From assembly GCA_019694675.1 (NCBI GenBank), contig JAIBBK010000082.1, positions 1-63,716 on the forward strand: a DNA stretch of 63,716 nucleotides. The letters run 5' to 3'. The position numbers were made by a program, and so were the translations under genes. A model generated the notes under the pieces. It worked only from the letters and a program-made list of their open reading frames with translations. It was not told where the DNA came from and did no database searches. This document shows positions 1-8,510 of this stretch, in pieces. This stretch comes from Ignavibacteria bacterium. Lineage in GTDB: Bacteria > Bacteroidota > Ignavibacteria > Tepidaquicellales > Tepidaquicellaceae. Each line of letters begins with the position of its first letter. Within the stretch, counting starts at the first letter, position 1.

Positions 1-600
1 CACATGTTCGGAAGGAACCGTGAAGGCAACTTTGAAATGATGAAACTGCTTTCGGATAAGTTCGGATTTACAGTTGACCGCGTGGATGAGTTCAGGTCTG
101 ACGGAGAACATGTAAGCAGTACGAGGATACGTCACTTGCTGGAGTCCGGAGATGTGAGAAATGCAGCGAGGATGCTTGGAAGGGAATACAGCTTATCAGG
201 CACAGTTGCCGAAGGTAGAAAACTCGGCAGAGAGCTCGGAATGCCGACTGCGAACATTGTTCCGGATTCGGATTACAAACTGATCCCGCTTGACGGAATT
301 TATGCAGTGAAAGTCAGGATAGGCGACGATGAATACGGAGGCGTGATGAACATTGGAACCAATCCCACTGTCACCGATGACAAGTCAAAGAAGATCGAAG
401 TGAACCTGTTCGATTTTGACGGCGACCTTTACGGAAAGGATCTTACTGTGGGATTTGTTGACCGGCTGAGGTCTGAACAGAAGTTCTCAGATCTTGATGA
501 ACTGAGATCAGCCATGCAAGAGGACAAGGCGAAAGCCCGGGAGATACTTCGTCTGGAAACTGAAAAAGAATTTAATAACAAAATCACCAAAGCAAACTAA
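1..600 (+). CDS. ribF: Bifunctional riboflavin kinase/FAD synthetase, 3' part (5' truncated by window)
   Basis: The reading frame is open from the first base, so the gene begins before the window; the first visible residues ([10 protein letters not shown]) are the end of the FAD synthetase nucleotidyltransferase half, and STRIRHLL matches its conserved SSTxIR segment. The C-terminal riboflavin kinase domain follows, with [11 protein letters not shown] and the [11 protein letters not shown] motif. The enzyme converts riboflavin to FMN and then FAD in the cytoplasm. The stop codon lies 5 bases before rpsO, so it is probably co-transcribed with rpsO and pnp, a common arrangement in bacteria. The internal Met codon at position 4 is not the real start. 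Confidence 0.93.
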   Translation, partial: HMFGRNREGNFEMMKLLSDKFGFTVDRVDEFRSDGEHVSSTRIRHLLESGDVRNAARMLGREYSLSGTVAEGRKLGRELGMPTANIVPDSDYKLIPLDGIYAVKVRIGDDEYGGVMNIGTNPTVTDDKSKKIEVNLFDFDGDLYGKDLTVGFVDRLRSEQKFSDLDELRSAMQEDKAKAREILRLETEKEFNNKITKAN

Positions 601-605
601 AAGCA

Positions 606-878
606 ATGCCAATCAGCAAAGAAGAAAAACTCGAACTCGTAAGGAAATACGGAGCGAATGAAAAGGACTCCGGCAAACCCGAAGTTCAGGTTGCGATCCT
701 GACAAAGAGGATCAACGATCTTTCCGCACTTCACTTTAACACGAACAAGAAAGACAATCACTCAAGAAGAGGATTGCTTAAGATGGTTGGAAAGAGAAGA
801 AAGCTCCTGAGATACCTTGAGAATAAAGACATTCAAAGGTACAGGGCAATTATTAAGGAACTTGATATACGTAAATAA
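606..878 (+). CDS. rpsO: 30S ribosomal protein S15
   Basis: A 90-residue protein with the S15 signature: the helical N-terminus, the segment [16 protein letters not shown], and the conserved [21 protein letters not shown] region that contacts 16S rRNA. The length fits the family (about 89 residues). It sits between ribF and pnp, the conserved rpsO-pnp arrangement, in which S15 can regulate its own mRNA in other bacteria; no obvious leader structure is visible in the short gap. Confidence 0.98.
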   Translation: MPISKEEKLELVRKYGANEKDSGKPEVQVAILTKRINDLSALHFNTNKKDNHSRRGLLKMVGKRRKLLRYLENKDIQRYRAIIKELDIRK

Positions 879-893
879 AACACAAAGCAAAAC

Positions 894-3014
894 ATGGCAG
901 TAACCAGAAGCATCGACATCGGTGGCAAAAAGATAACGATTGAAACAGGAAGGCTTGCAAAACAGGCTAACGGCGCTGTTCTGATCTCGTTGGAAGACAA
1001 CTTCGTACTTTGCACCGCTACAGCAGCCGATCAACCAAATCCCGGCCAGGACTTCTTCCCCCTTACGGTTGATTACAGGGAGAAGACAGCATCTGTCGGA
1101 AAGATCCCCGGCGGGTTCTTCAAGAGAGAAGGGCGGCCGACCGAAAAGGAGATCCTATCTGCAAGACTCATTGACAGGCCGATCCGACCGATGTTTCCGG
1201 AAGGATTCTTTACGGAGACACAGATCATGTGCGGAGTTTATTCATCCGACGGGGAAAATGATGCAGACATACTGGCGGCAATCGGTGCGTCAGCGGCCTT
1301 GCTGATCTCCGACATACCTTTTGATGAACCGATTTCTGAAGTCAGGGTAACAAAAGTTGACGGACAACTGATCGTTAATCCGACTCACAGCGAACTGGAG
1401 AAAGGAGATTTCGACATCAGCGTAGCAGGGACAGTTGATTCAATAATGATGGTTGAAGGAGAGGCAAAGGAGATATCAGAAGCGGTATTCCTCGAAGCAA
1501 TCAAATTTGCTCACGCAAACATTATTGAGCTCTGTAATTTCCAAAAGGCGTTCGCGGCTGAAGTCGGAAAGAAGAAGAGAGAACTTACGGCAAAGGAAGA
1601 CGACACCGAGATCGTGAATGATGTTAAGGCGCTCTGCCTTAATGACATAAAGTCGGTCTTCGGCACAGTAATGACCAAGGAGGAAAGGAAGCTCAGGAAC
1701 AGGGAGATCCATGACAAGGTCATCAGCTCACTTTCCGAAAAATATTCCGATCAGGAAAGGAAACTTGAAGAGATCATACACGACCTTCAGTATGAAGTGA
1801 TGCGCAGTATGATCCTCGACGAAGGCAAGAGACTTGACGGCAGAAGCTTGACGGACATTCGTCAGATTTCATCCGAAGTGGCGGTGCTTCCGAGAACTCA
1901 CGGATCGGCGCTTTTCACAAGGGGCCAGACGCAAAGTCTCACTACAGTAACGCTTGGCACCAAGCGCGACGAACAGATTATTGAGGGACTGAAGGAAGAA
2001 AGCACGAAGCGTTTCATTCTTCATTACAACTTCCCTCCTTTCAGCACGGGTGAAGTCGGCGGCAGGCCGGGCCCGGGAAGAAGGGAAATCGGCCACGGAA
2101 ACCTGGCGGAAAGGGCATTGAAGAATCTGATCCCGTCCGATGAGGATTTCCCGTACACGATCAGGATAGTGTCCGACATTCTCGAATCAAACGGATCTTC
2201 TTCAATGGCAACTGTATGCGCAGGTTCACTTGCGCTGATGGATGCCGGCGTGAAACTCAGCAAACCTGTTGCGGGAATTGCAATGGGTCTCATTAAGGAA
2301 GGTGACAAGGTGGCGGTGCTGTCTGATATACTCGGTGACGAGGATCACTTTGGCGACATGGACTTTAAGGTGGCCGGCACAACCGAAGGCATCACTGCGA
2401 TCCAGATGGACATCAAGATCAGGGGTATTTCATTTGAAATAATGGAAAAAGCTCTTGCGCAAGCGAGGGATGGAAGGCTTCACATACTCGGTGAAATGAG
2501 TAAGGCCATCTCGGAGGCAAGGGAGTCTATATCACCTTATGCACCTCACCTCTATTCTATTTATATCCCGACAGACATGATCGGCACAGTGATTGGTCCG
2601 GGAGGAAAGACGATAAGGCACATTGTTGCAGAGAGCGGCGCTGAAGTGGACATTGAAGAGGACGGAAAGGTCACGATCGCTGCGATCGACAAGAGCCAGG
2701 CAGACATTGCCACTAAGATGATCCAGGCACTTACGGAACTTCCTGAAGTAGGCAAAGTGTATGACGGCGTAGTGAAGGGTACGAAAGATTTCGGAGCCTT
2801 CGTTGAGATACTTCCCGGCAAGGAAGGTCTGCTTCACATTTCAGAGATCGAGCACAGGAGACTTAACAAAGTTGAAGAAGTGCTTAAGCCCGGAGACAAG
2901 GTACAGGTGAAACTGATCGCCATTGAAGACACGGGCAAGCTGAGGCTGAGCAGAAAGGTTCTCCTTCCGAAGGATAAGCAGCATCAACATCAACCTCACC
3001 ATAAAAAAGACTGA
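894..3014 (+). CDS. pnp: Polyribonucleotide nucleotidyltransferase (PNPase)
   Basis: A 706-residue 3'-5' phosphorolytic exoribonuclease of the RNA degradation machinery. Two RNase PH domains are visible (first about residues 10-140, second about 310-540), separated by an alpha-helical linker. The second carries FTRGQTQSL, the GGRPGPGRREIGHG motif and FKVAGTTEGITAIQMDIK. A KH domain (IGPGGKTIRHI) and an S1 domain (GVVKGTKDFGAFVEILPGKEGLLHISEI) follow, with a His-rich tail. It starts 15 bases after rpsO and its stop is one base before the STAS gene, so translation is likely coupled. Confidence 0.97.
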   Translation: MAVTRSIDIGGKKITIETGRLAKQANGAVLISLEDNFVLCTATAADQPNPGQDFFPLTVDYREKTASVGKIPGGFFKREGRPTEKEILSARLIDRPIRPMFPEGFFTETQIMCGVYSSDGENDADILAAIGASAALLISDIPFDEPISEVRVTKVDGQLIVNPTHSELEKGDFDISVAGTVDSIMMVEGEAKEISEAVFLEAIKFAHANIIELCNFQKAFAAEVGKKKRELTAKEDDTEIVNDVKALCLNDIKSVFGTVMTKEERKLRNREIHDKVISSLSEKYSDQERKLEEIIHDLQYEVMRSMILDEGKRLDGRSLTDIRQISSEVAVLPRTHGSALFTRGQTQSLTTVTLGTKRDEQIIEGLKEESTKRFILHYNFPPFSTGEVGGRPGPGRREIGHGNLAERALKNLIPSDEDFPYTIRIVSDILESNGSSSMATVCAGSLALMDAGVKLSKPVAGIAMGLIKEGDKVAVLSDILGDEDHFGDMDFKVAGTTEGITAIQMDIKIRGISFEIMEKALAQARDGRLHILGEMSKAISEARESISPYAPHLYSIYIPTDMIGTVIGPGGKTIRHIVAESGAEVDIEEDGKVTIAAIDKSQADIATKMIQALTELPEVGKVYDGVVKGTKDFGAFVEILPGKEGLLHISEIEHRRLNKVEEVLKPGDKVQVKLIAIEDTGKLRLSRKVLLPKDKQHQHQPHHKKD

Positions 3015-3015
3015 G

Positions 3016-3321
3016 ATGAAATTTGAAATAGACAAGCAGAAAGACAAAACGATATTCAGGCTTGAGTCGAAGTCGCTGGACCACAGCATAGCCGCAGATC
3101 TCAAGACGGAACTTGTCTTTCTTCAGAAGGAAATTGAAAATCAGTTTGTCATTGATCTGAGAGATGTGACAAAGTGTGACAGTTCAGGCTTGTCGGTTTT
3201 GCTCTTATCTGAGAGGCTTGAAAGAGAAAAGGGAAAGAAGCTCATCATAATGAACGTCAATCCTGCAGTCAGAAATCTTATGGAGATAGCCCGGCTTGAC
3301 AGGCTGTTTGACATGAAGTGA
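3016..3321 (+). CDS. STAS-domain protein (anti-sigma factor antagonist-like)
   Basis: A 101-residue protein that is a single STAS domain. The loop DLRDVTKCDSSGLSVLLL contains the Asp-Ser pair (CDSSG) where SpoIIAA/RsbV proteins are phosphorylated by their partner kinase. It probably acts in a partner-switching pathway that controls a sigma factor or a phosphatase output, but no RsbW-like kinase gene lies nearby, so the partner is unknown. The ATG is one base after the pnp stop, so it is the last gene of the ribF-rpsO-pnp unit, and a strong terminator follows within 30 bases. Confidence 0.85.
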   Translation: MKFEIDKQKDKTIFRLESKSLDHSIAADLKTELVFLQKEIENQFVIDLRDVTKCDSSGLSVLLLSERLEREKGKKLIIMNVNPAVRNLMEIARLDRLFDMK

Positions 3322-3346
3322 CTTTATTCATAAAGTAATGTTTGGG

Positions 3347-3381
3347 AACTTCCTGTTGCATAAGCGGCAGGAAGTTTTTTT
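3347..3381 (+). terminator. Rho-independent terminator after the pnp-STAS operon
   Basis: A perfect 9-bp stem (AACTTCCTG / CAGGAAGTT) with a 12-nt loop is followed by an uninterrupted run of T. It closes the ribF-rpsO-pnp-STAS unit. It also shows that an upstream in-frame start at 3342 for the next gene is false, since that start would lie in the hairpin. Confidence 0.9.
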
Positions 3382-3395
3382 ATATCCAAAACAAT

Positions 3396-3752
3396 ATGAA
3401 GACTGAGTTCATAAAGCTTTGCAGAGAATCCGATCTGCCTTCAGGCCGGGGCAGGAGGTTTATGATCGATGACGAGAATGAAGCGGCAGTCTTCAAGATC
3501 GGCGGGGAGATCTTTGCAGTTGATAATGTCTGTCCGCACAATCATGTGCCGGAGATATTCAACGGCTATATAGAGGGGCACAATGTTTCATGCCCCGTGC
3601 ACGGATTCACTTTCAGCCTTGAGACCGGACTGCAGCCGACCGGTTTTGGCTGCAGGCTGAGGACATTCAGAATAGTCAGGGAAGACGGATGGATACTGAT
3701 AGAGAAGCCGGAAGAAAGCCGCTTTGATTTCGGTGCTGATGCCTATGAATGA
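3396..3752 (+). CDS. Rieske [2Fe-2S] ferredoxin-like protein (NirD type)
   Basis: A 118-residue soluble Rieske protein. The two cluster motifs are CPHNH (Cys and His ligands, about residues 46-48) and CPVHG (about residues 66-69), which together bind a [2Fe-2S] cluster; no membrane anchor is present. Small Rieske proteins of this type are NirD-like subunits or electron carriers for oxygenases. The ATG at 3396 is preferred over 3342 because the longer form would read through the terminator hairpin. The 3' end overlaps the start of queG, so the two are translationally coupled; whether the Rieske protein supplies electrons to QueG is unproven. Confidence 0.85.
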   Translation: MKTEFIKLCRESDLPSGRGRRFMIDDENEAAVFKIGGEIFAVDNVCPHNHVPEIFNGYIEGHNVSCPVHGFTFSLETGLQPTGFGCRLRTFRIVREDGWILIEKPEESRFDFGADAYE

Positions 3753-4674
3753 ACTCAAGGAGAAGATCCGCAGACTTTGCACTGATGCAGGATTTTCAAA
3801 CGCCCGGTTCTCACGCGCCGGAATTCTAAAAGAAGAGGCAAAGTATCTTAGGCAATGGCTTGATGAGAACCGCCATGGAGGAATGAGCTGGATGGACAGC
3901 AGTTACGGAAAGAGGACTGACCCCGCGGCTGTCATGAGCGATGCTAAAACCGTCATCTCGCTTTCATATAACTATGACACACCTTACGAGCACTCACAAT
4001 CACAGGATGTACCGAAGATCTCTCGTTACGCTTGGGGCACCCGGGATTATCACAAGATCCTAAAGGGAAAACTCAGGAAACTCTGCGCTGACATAGAACG
4101 AATTTCCGAAGCTATCAATTGCAGATACTACACGGACGACGGGCCTGTTATGGACAAGGCCTGGGCTGTACGTTCGGGTCTTGGATGGATGGGAAAGAAT
4201 ACAAACGTTATTGACAAAGATTCCGGAAGTTTCTTCTTCATAGCCACAATTCTAATGAACGCGGAGATTGAGCCAGACAGAGCGGTTGAAGATCTCTGCA
4301 GGGAATGCACGCTTTGTGTTTCGGCTTGTCCCACAGGTGCGATCTACGATGAGTACAAAGTTGATTCGAACCTGTGCATTTCTTATCAGACAATTGAGAA
4401 CAGATCAGATAAGATCACGGAAATCGATCTTCACGGGTGGATCTTCGGCTGTGACATTTGTCAGGATGTTTGTCCGTTCAACCGCCCCGGGACGTTCAGT
4501 ACTGACGAACATTTCATTCCGAACAGGCTGGTATTCAACAAGACATATGACGAGTTACTTCAAATGAGCGAGAGCGGATTCAAAGAAACATTTGCCGGCA
4601 CACCTGTAATGAGGGCCAAGTATGCCGGATGGATGCGAAATCTGCGAAAGGCCCGGAGTGAACTAAAGCGGTGA
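3739..4674 (+). CDS. queG: Epoxyqueuosine reductase
   Basis: A 311-residue cobalamin- and iron-sulphur-dependent enzyme that reduces epoxyqueuosine to queuosine in tRNA. The region YYTDDGPVMDKAWA with GLGWMGKNTNVID is the conserved cobalamin/active-site stretch. Two [4Fe-4S] ligand sets follow: CRECTLCVSACP and CDICQDVCPF. The length matches shorter QueG proteins that lack the C-terminal HEAT repeat extension. The start is ambiguous: a TTG at 3724 is possible, but the ATG codons at 3739 or 3745 are more likely and overlap the Rieske gene by 8-14 bases. Confidence 0.93.
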   Translation: MPMNELKEKIRRLCTDAGFSNARFSRAGILKEEAKYLRQWLDENRHGGMSWMDSSYGKRTDPAAVMSDAKTVISLSYNYDTPYEHSQSQDVPKISRYAWGTRDYHKILKGKLRKLCADIERISEAINCRYYTDDGPVMDKAWAVRSGLGWMGKNTNVIDKDSGSFFFIATILMNAEIEPDRAVEDLCRECTLCVSACPTGAIYDEYKVDSNLCISYQTIENRSDKITEIDLHGWIFGCDICQDVCPFNRPGTFSTDEHFIPNRLVFNKTYDELLQMSESGFKETFAGTPVMRAKYAGWMRNLRKARSELKR

Positions 4675-4772
4675 GAATAGCATCGCACTTCCGGGCACGT
4701 TCGGGTAAAACTTTATTCATTTATTCAAGCTATAGCAACAACTAAGTTACAGGCAGAATAAAAGGAGCAGTT

Positions 4773-5654
4773 ATGAAATATTTAATCATATTCATGATCC
4801 TTCTTACCTTAACCGTTGCCGGTAATGCTCAGTTCGGGAATTATGCTTCGTATTATCCTCTTCAAACAGGAAATACCTGGTACTACAAATCAGTTGACCA
4901 TTGGATGCAGCAATACTTTTTCAAGATCACGGTCACAGGCGACACTGTTGCAGGCGGGAACAAGTATTTCATCCGTCAAAGAGGAGGCACCGCGTCATTG
5001 GTAAGGTTTGATACAGTCTCCGGAAACCTTCTTGAATACAATACAAGCGGCTGCAACGGATATTCAAATGACAGGATAATAGACAGTATTGCATCTTCTC
5101 CGGGCAACATTGTTTATTGCCAGAACTCAGCTATTTACACCAGGAGGTGCGAAATGACCGGAACAGAGAGTGTTCTGGGATCCGCCCGCAATGTCATAAA
5201 ATTCGATCATGACGGTCTTGTATCCGAAGAAATGATGTATGCCGAGGGGATCGGAGTTTACTATTCAAGTACGAGCGAGCCGCCTCCCTATACAAGCTAC
5301 ACAGAGCTTCTTGGATGCAGGATCAACGGGGTCGTTTACGGAGATACAACAATGAGTTCAGTTGCAGAGGCCGGTCAGCAGAGTTCAGAATTTGAAGGCT
5401 CGTTAATGAACTCTCCCAATCCCTTCAATCCATCCACAAAGATAATATTTGAAATACCGGTTGCTGAAAAGGTAAAACTGATCGTGTATGACATGCTGGG
5501 AAAACATGTTGCGACACTTGTTGATAATGAATACAGGATTGCAGGTAGCCATACAGTTGAATTCAACGGCGCATCGCTTGCGAGCGGAATGTATTTCTGC
5601 CGCATTGAGGCAGGAAAGTTTGCGGGGACAAGGAGAATGGTAATGGTAAAATAA
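4773..5654 (+). CDS. Secreted protein with C-terminal T9SS sorting domain, function unknown
   Basis: A 293-residue protein with a signal peptide (MKYLIIFMILLTLTVAGNAQ, cleavage after NAQ) and a roughly 170-residue middle region of no recognised family that begins YYPLQTGNTWYY, a motif seen in outer-surface proteins of this group. The last 85 residues are a type A T9SS sorting domain: NSPNPFNPSTKIIFEIP, then VYDMLGKHVATLV and GMYFCRIEAGKF. It should be exported by Sec, passed across the outer membrane by T9SS and anchored or released. An AAGGAG ribosome-binding site precedes the ATG by 6 bases. It appears monocistronic. Confidence 0.8.
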   Translation: MKYLIIFMILLTLTVAGNAQFGNYASYYPLQTGNTWYYKSVDHWMQQYFFKITVTGDTVAGGNKYFIRQRGGTASLVRFDTVSGNLLEYNTSGCNGYSNDRIIDSIASSPGNIVYCQNSAIYTRRCEMTGTESVLGSARNVIKFDHDGLVSEEMMYAEGIGVYYSSTSEPPPYTSYTELLGCRINGVVYGDTTMSSVAEAGQQSSEFEGSLMNSPNPFNPSTKIIFEIPVAEKVKLIVYDMLGKHVATLVDNEYRIAGSHTVEFNGASLASGMYFCRIEAGKFAGTRRMVMVK

Positions 5655-5862
5655 GCGCCCTGATGAACGTCATAGGTTCATGTGAGCACAGAGGCGATTG
5701 AGATGTGCTGTTCCTTTGAGGTAAACCGAATAGTTGGATCAACCGAAAATTTGACTTTCGGAAATTTGCCCGGCAATGTAGTTTTGAATGATTCTGGAAA
5801 GATCATAGATTCTCAACAAGCAGATTCGAATCTCAACTTCCACCCGAAAGGAGGATAAAGAA

Positions 5863-7941
5863 ATGCTCTGTTTTTCAAGAGCCTTGATTGTTGCAGCACT
5901 CCTTCTCACATCTTCTTCTGCATATTCAAACGGCGTCGGTGTTGTAAACGCATCAACCGGCATTTATCTGAAACTTACATCATCCAACATTGAAACTTCC
6001 GTTGAGATGCAGGTTTGTGTCACAAAAGCAACTCAGTACTTTCTTAACAACTTAGGCTCTAACCGGATCGTTTCGTACGCTTTTCCTCTTCCTGACGGTG
6101 CAAGCGCGACGGAACTGAAATGGAAACTCGACGGAGCGTGGCATACAGCTCCGATATCTCCGAACCCGCAGGACACTTCACTTCCTGGCGGAACGATGAA
6201 TCAGAACCTGAGGAGTTACCTCGGAGCTAAACCGCTGTTCTTCTCAATTCCCGGATACGTAAGAACTGATTCTCTCCTTATAGTTCAGCTCACTTATGTT
6301 CAACTGCTGAAGTACGATTTTGGAAGTGTGTACTTCGATTATCCGAATGACTATCGTCTCATACAGAATCAGACAATTGAAGCACAGGAATTTAGCTTCA
6401 CGCTTTCTTCACAAAGGACAATAGACAGCATCAGGCTCGTCAGTTCAAATCCGCTGATCTCGATCTCAAACAACGGGAATGTTGCCACCATTGTAAGCAA
6501 TCAGTACACGGCAGTGCCGTCTGTGAATTACAGGGTCAAGTATTCTCTGAACCTCAATCAGCTCGGGCTGTACAGCTATTCAACCAGAATACCCGACAGC
6601 CAGTTGCCCGATTCTCTCGGCGGATTCTTTCTCTTCATAGCCGAACCAAATCCCGGCAGTTCGGGTGATGTGATAAAGAAAGTCTTCACGCTTATACTTG
6701 ACCGCTCGGGGAGCATGTCGGGCACCAAGATAATCCAGGCAAAGAACTCTGCCACATTCATCATCAACAATCTGAACCAGGGTGATAAATTCAACATTGT
6801 TGACTTTGAGACGAATGTTTATGCATTCCGCAACAGGCATGTGCTGTATAATGCTCAGTCGCGCGATTCTGCCTTGCTGTATGTGCAGAACATAAGCGCC
6901 GGAGGTTTGACGAATATTTCCGGAGCATTCTCAACCGCCGTTCCCCACTTCAACATTGCAAATGACAGCACCGCAAACATAATCATATTCCTTACTGACG
7001 GACTGCCCACTGCAGGTATAACCGAAAGGACCGCTCTGCTGAATCACATCAGGACGCTGATACAATCAACCGAGACCATGATATATCTTTACTCGTTTGG
7101 AATCGGCACAGACGTGGACCAGCAGTTGCTGACCCTGATGTCTTCACAGAACAACGGTTTTGCGGAGTTTCTTCTTAATGACCAGGTGGAAGCAAGGATA
7201 ACGAATTTTTATCTCAGGATAAGAAATCCTGTACTGCTCAGCCCGGCGGTAACTTTCTCATCACCTTTCATCAGCAATGTTTATCCGAATCCACTGCCGA
7301 ATCTGTACATAGGACAGCAGATGACAGTAAGCGGCAGGTACACAGAGTCAGGTCCGCTGAATGTTGTGCTTTCCGGACGGGCGTTCAACCATCCCGTTTC
7401 TTACAATTACTCATTCAACAGACTTGACACTCCGGATGTCCGTTACCAGTTCCTCACAAAGATATGGGCCAAGCAGAAAATAGAGAACCTTCTGGTCCAG
7501 TATTACAGCCTCAATCCGAATTCACCGGAGGCTTTGGCGCTCAAACAGCAGATCATCGCTCTGAGCATAGCTTACGGGGTGATCAGTCCTTTCACAAGCT
7601 TCGGGCCGCCGACAAGCGTAAGCAACAGTGAAGCGGAATTCGAACCAAGCTCTGAGGAACTCAACTTTGCAGGGAATTATAAGCTCCTCGGAAACTATCC
7701 GAATCCTTTTAATCCGACTACGGTGATAACTTTCATTGTGAAGGAAACAACTGCACAGAAGGCTGTGATCAGGATATACAATTCACTCGGTGTGCTTGTG
7801 GATGTGATAGATGCAAAGCTGAACGGAAGCGGACGCTACGGCATAACATGGAACGCCGCGCAATACCCGACCGGAGTATATTTTTATTCAGTGGATTTTG
7901 GCGATGATGTGCTTCATTCGAAAATGCTTCTGATCAAGTAG
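5863..7941 (+). CDS. Secreted VIT/von Willebrand factor A protein with T9SS sorting domain
   Basis: A 692-residue exported protein. After a signal peptide (about residues 1-21) comes an inter-alpha-trypsin-inhibitor (VIT)-like domain (about 25-200). A vWA domain (about 270-450) follows with a metal-ion adhesion site: DRSGSMSG, a central Thr (GGLTNISG) and FLTDGLPTAG. The C-terminus carries GNYPNPFNPTTVITF and VYFYSVDFGDDV, a T9SS sorting domain. The family binds proteins or the matrix at the cell surface in a metal-dependent way; the ligand cannot be told. A GGAGG ribosome-binding site lies about 10 bases before the ATG. Confidence 0.85.
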   Translation: MLCFSRALIVAALLLTSSSAYSNGVGVVNASTGIYLKLTSSNIETSVEMQVCVTKATQYFLNNLGSNRIVSYAFPLPDGASATELKWKLDGAWHTAPISPNPQDTSLPGGTMNQNLRSYLGAKPLFFSIPGYVRTDSLLIVQLTYVQLLKYDFGSVYFDYPNDYRLIQNQTIEAQEFSFTLSSQRTIDSIRLVSSNPLISISNNGNVATIVSNQYTAVPSVNYRVKYSLNLNQLGLYSYSTRIPDSQLPDSLGGFFLFIAEPNPGSSGDVIKKVFTLILDRSGSMSGTKIIQAKNSATFIINNLNQGDKFNIVDFETNVYAFRNRHVLYNAQSRDSALLYVQNISAGGLTNISGAFSTAVPHFNIANDSTANIIIFLTDGLPTAGITERTALLNHIRTLIQSTETMIYLYSFGIGTDVDQQLLTLMSSQNNGFAEFLLNDQVEARITNFYLRIRNPVLLSPAVTFSSPFISNVYPNPLPNLYIGQQMTVSGRYTESGPLNVVLSGRAFNHPVSYNYSFNRLDTPDVRYQFLTKIWAKQKIENLLVQYYSLNPNSPEALALKQQIIALSIAYGVISPFTSFGPPTSVSNSEAEFEPSSEELNFAGNYKLLGNYPNPFNPTTVITFIVKETTAQKAVIRIYNSLGVLVDVIDAKLNGSGRYGITWNAAQYPTGVYFYSVDFGDDVLHSKMLLIK

Positions 7942-7967
7942 CGAACCGAAGCAATATTTGAATTCAT

Positions 7968-7999
7968 AAAGCAGAAGGGAAAACTCCTTTCTGCTTTTT
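7968..7999 (+). terminator. Rho-independent terminator after the vWA gene
   Basis: A 12-bp stem (AAAGCAGAAGGG / CCTTTCTGCTTT, with one G-T pair) and a 6-nt loop run into a short T tract, 27 bases after the vWA stop codon. The following stretch 8000-8169 holds no supported gene. Confidence 0.85.
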
Positions 8000-8169
8000 G
8001 TTTGTACCGGCATCCTGTTGCTTGATCATTATCTCCTTTCATGAAGCCTCACGACCGGACCTTCTCTTAACATATGTCAATGTTTCACGAAGACTTCTAT
8101 TACTTCCGGATAGTTTGAAGTCCCAAGCAAAACTTCAGAATGATAATTTCCAAACGCGGTTATGTGATC

Positions 8170-8200
8170 AAAAAAAAATGCCGGCTCAAAGGAGCCGGCA
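8170..8200 (-). terminator. Rho-independent terminator of the histone-like gene
   Basis: On the minus strand a perfect 9-bp stem (TGCCGGCTC / GAGCCGGCA) with a 4-nt loop is followed by a run of nine T. It lies about 65 bases downstream of the histone-like gene and supports that gene being real and transcribed leftward. Confidence 0.9.
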
Positions 8201-8264
8201 ACGATCTTACTGCATAGTTACAGTTAACTGAAACTGTGTCTTGCAGGATCTGGATGAGGCGGAA

Positions 8265-8510
8265 TTACTTGCCTGCCATAACCTTTCTTACAACAGCTCT
8301 CTTAACTGCTTTCTTAACTGCAGCCTTCTTTACAGCTTTCTTTACTACAGCTTTCTTAACTGCCTTCTTAACTGCAGCTTTCTTAACTGCTTTCTTTACT
8401 ACGGCTTTCTTAGCTGCCTTCTTTACTACAGCTTTCTTAACCGCTTTCTTTCCGGCAGCTTTCTTCACGGCCTTTTTAACTGCCGCTTTCTTTTTTACTG
8501 CTCCAGCCAT
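8265..8510 (-). CDS. Lys/Ala-rich histone H1-like DNA-binding protein
   Basis: An 81-residue, extremely basic protein made almost wholly of K, A and V in tandem AVKKAVKKA-type units, resembling the C-terminal tail of eukaryotic histone H1 and bacterial H1-like nucleoid proteins. It should bind DNA non-specifically and compact the nucleoid. The start at 8510 (MAGAVKKK) is chosen over the ATG at 8525: GGAGGG lies 7 bases before the 8510 ATG, inside what would be the codons of the longer form. It is monocistronic, with a strong terminator downstream. The repeats make the reading frame length prone to change by slippage. Confidence 0.8.
   Translation of the reverse strand: MAGAVKKKAAVKKAVKKAAGKKAVKKAVVKKAAKKAVVKKAVKKAAVKKAVKKAVVKKAVKKAAVKKAVKRAVVRKVMAGK
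8286..8490 (-). repeat. Tandem coding repeats inside the histone-like gene
   Basis: The coding strand is built of degenerate units of about 12-15 bases coding for KKAV/KKAA, arranged in larger blocks of about 30-45 bases in which AAAGCTGTAGTAAAG-like and AAAGCTGCAGTTAAG-like units alternate. Slippage between units would add or delete whole Lys-Lys-Ala-Val modules while keeping the frame. Confidence 0.7.

Noticed and set aside
3342..3395. Longer N-terminus for the Rieske protein
   Set aside because: The extra codons lie in the terminator hairpin; the ATG at 3396 gives a normal Rieske length.
8088..8103. TGTTTCACG half-site near 8088 as a second parS
   Set aside because: Only the left half matches; the right half (AAGACTT) does not, so it is not a credible site.
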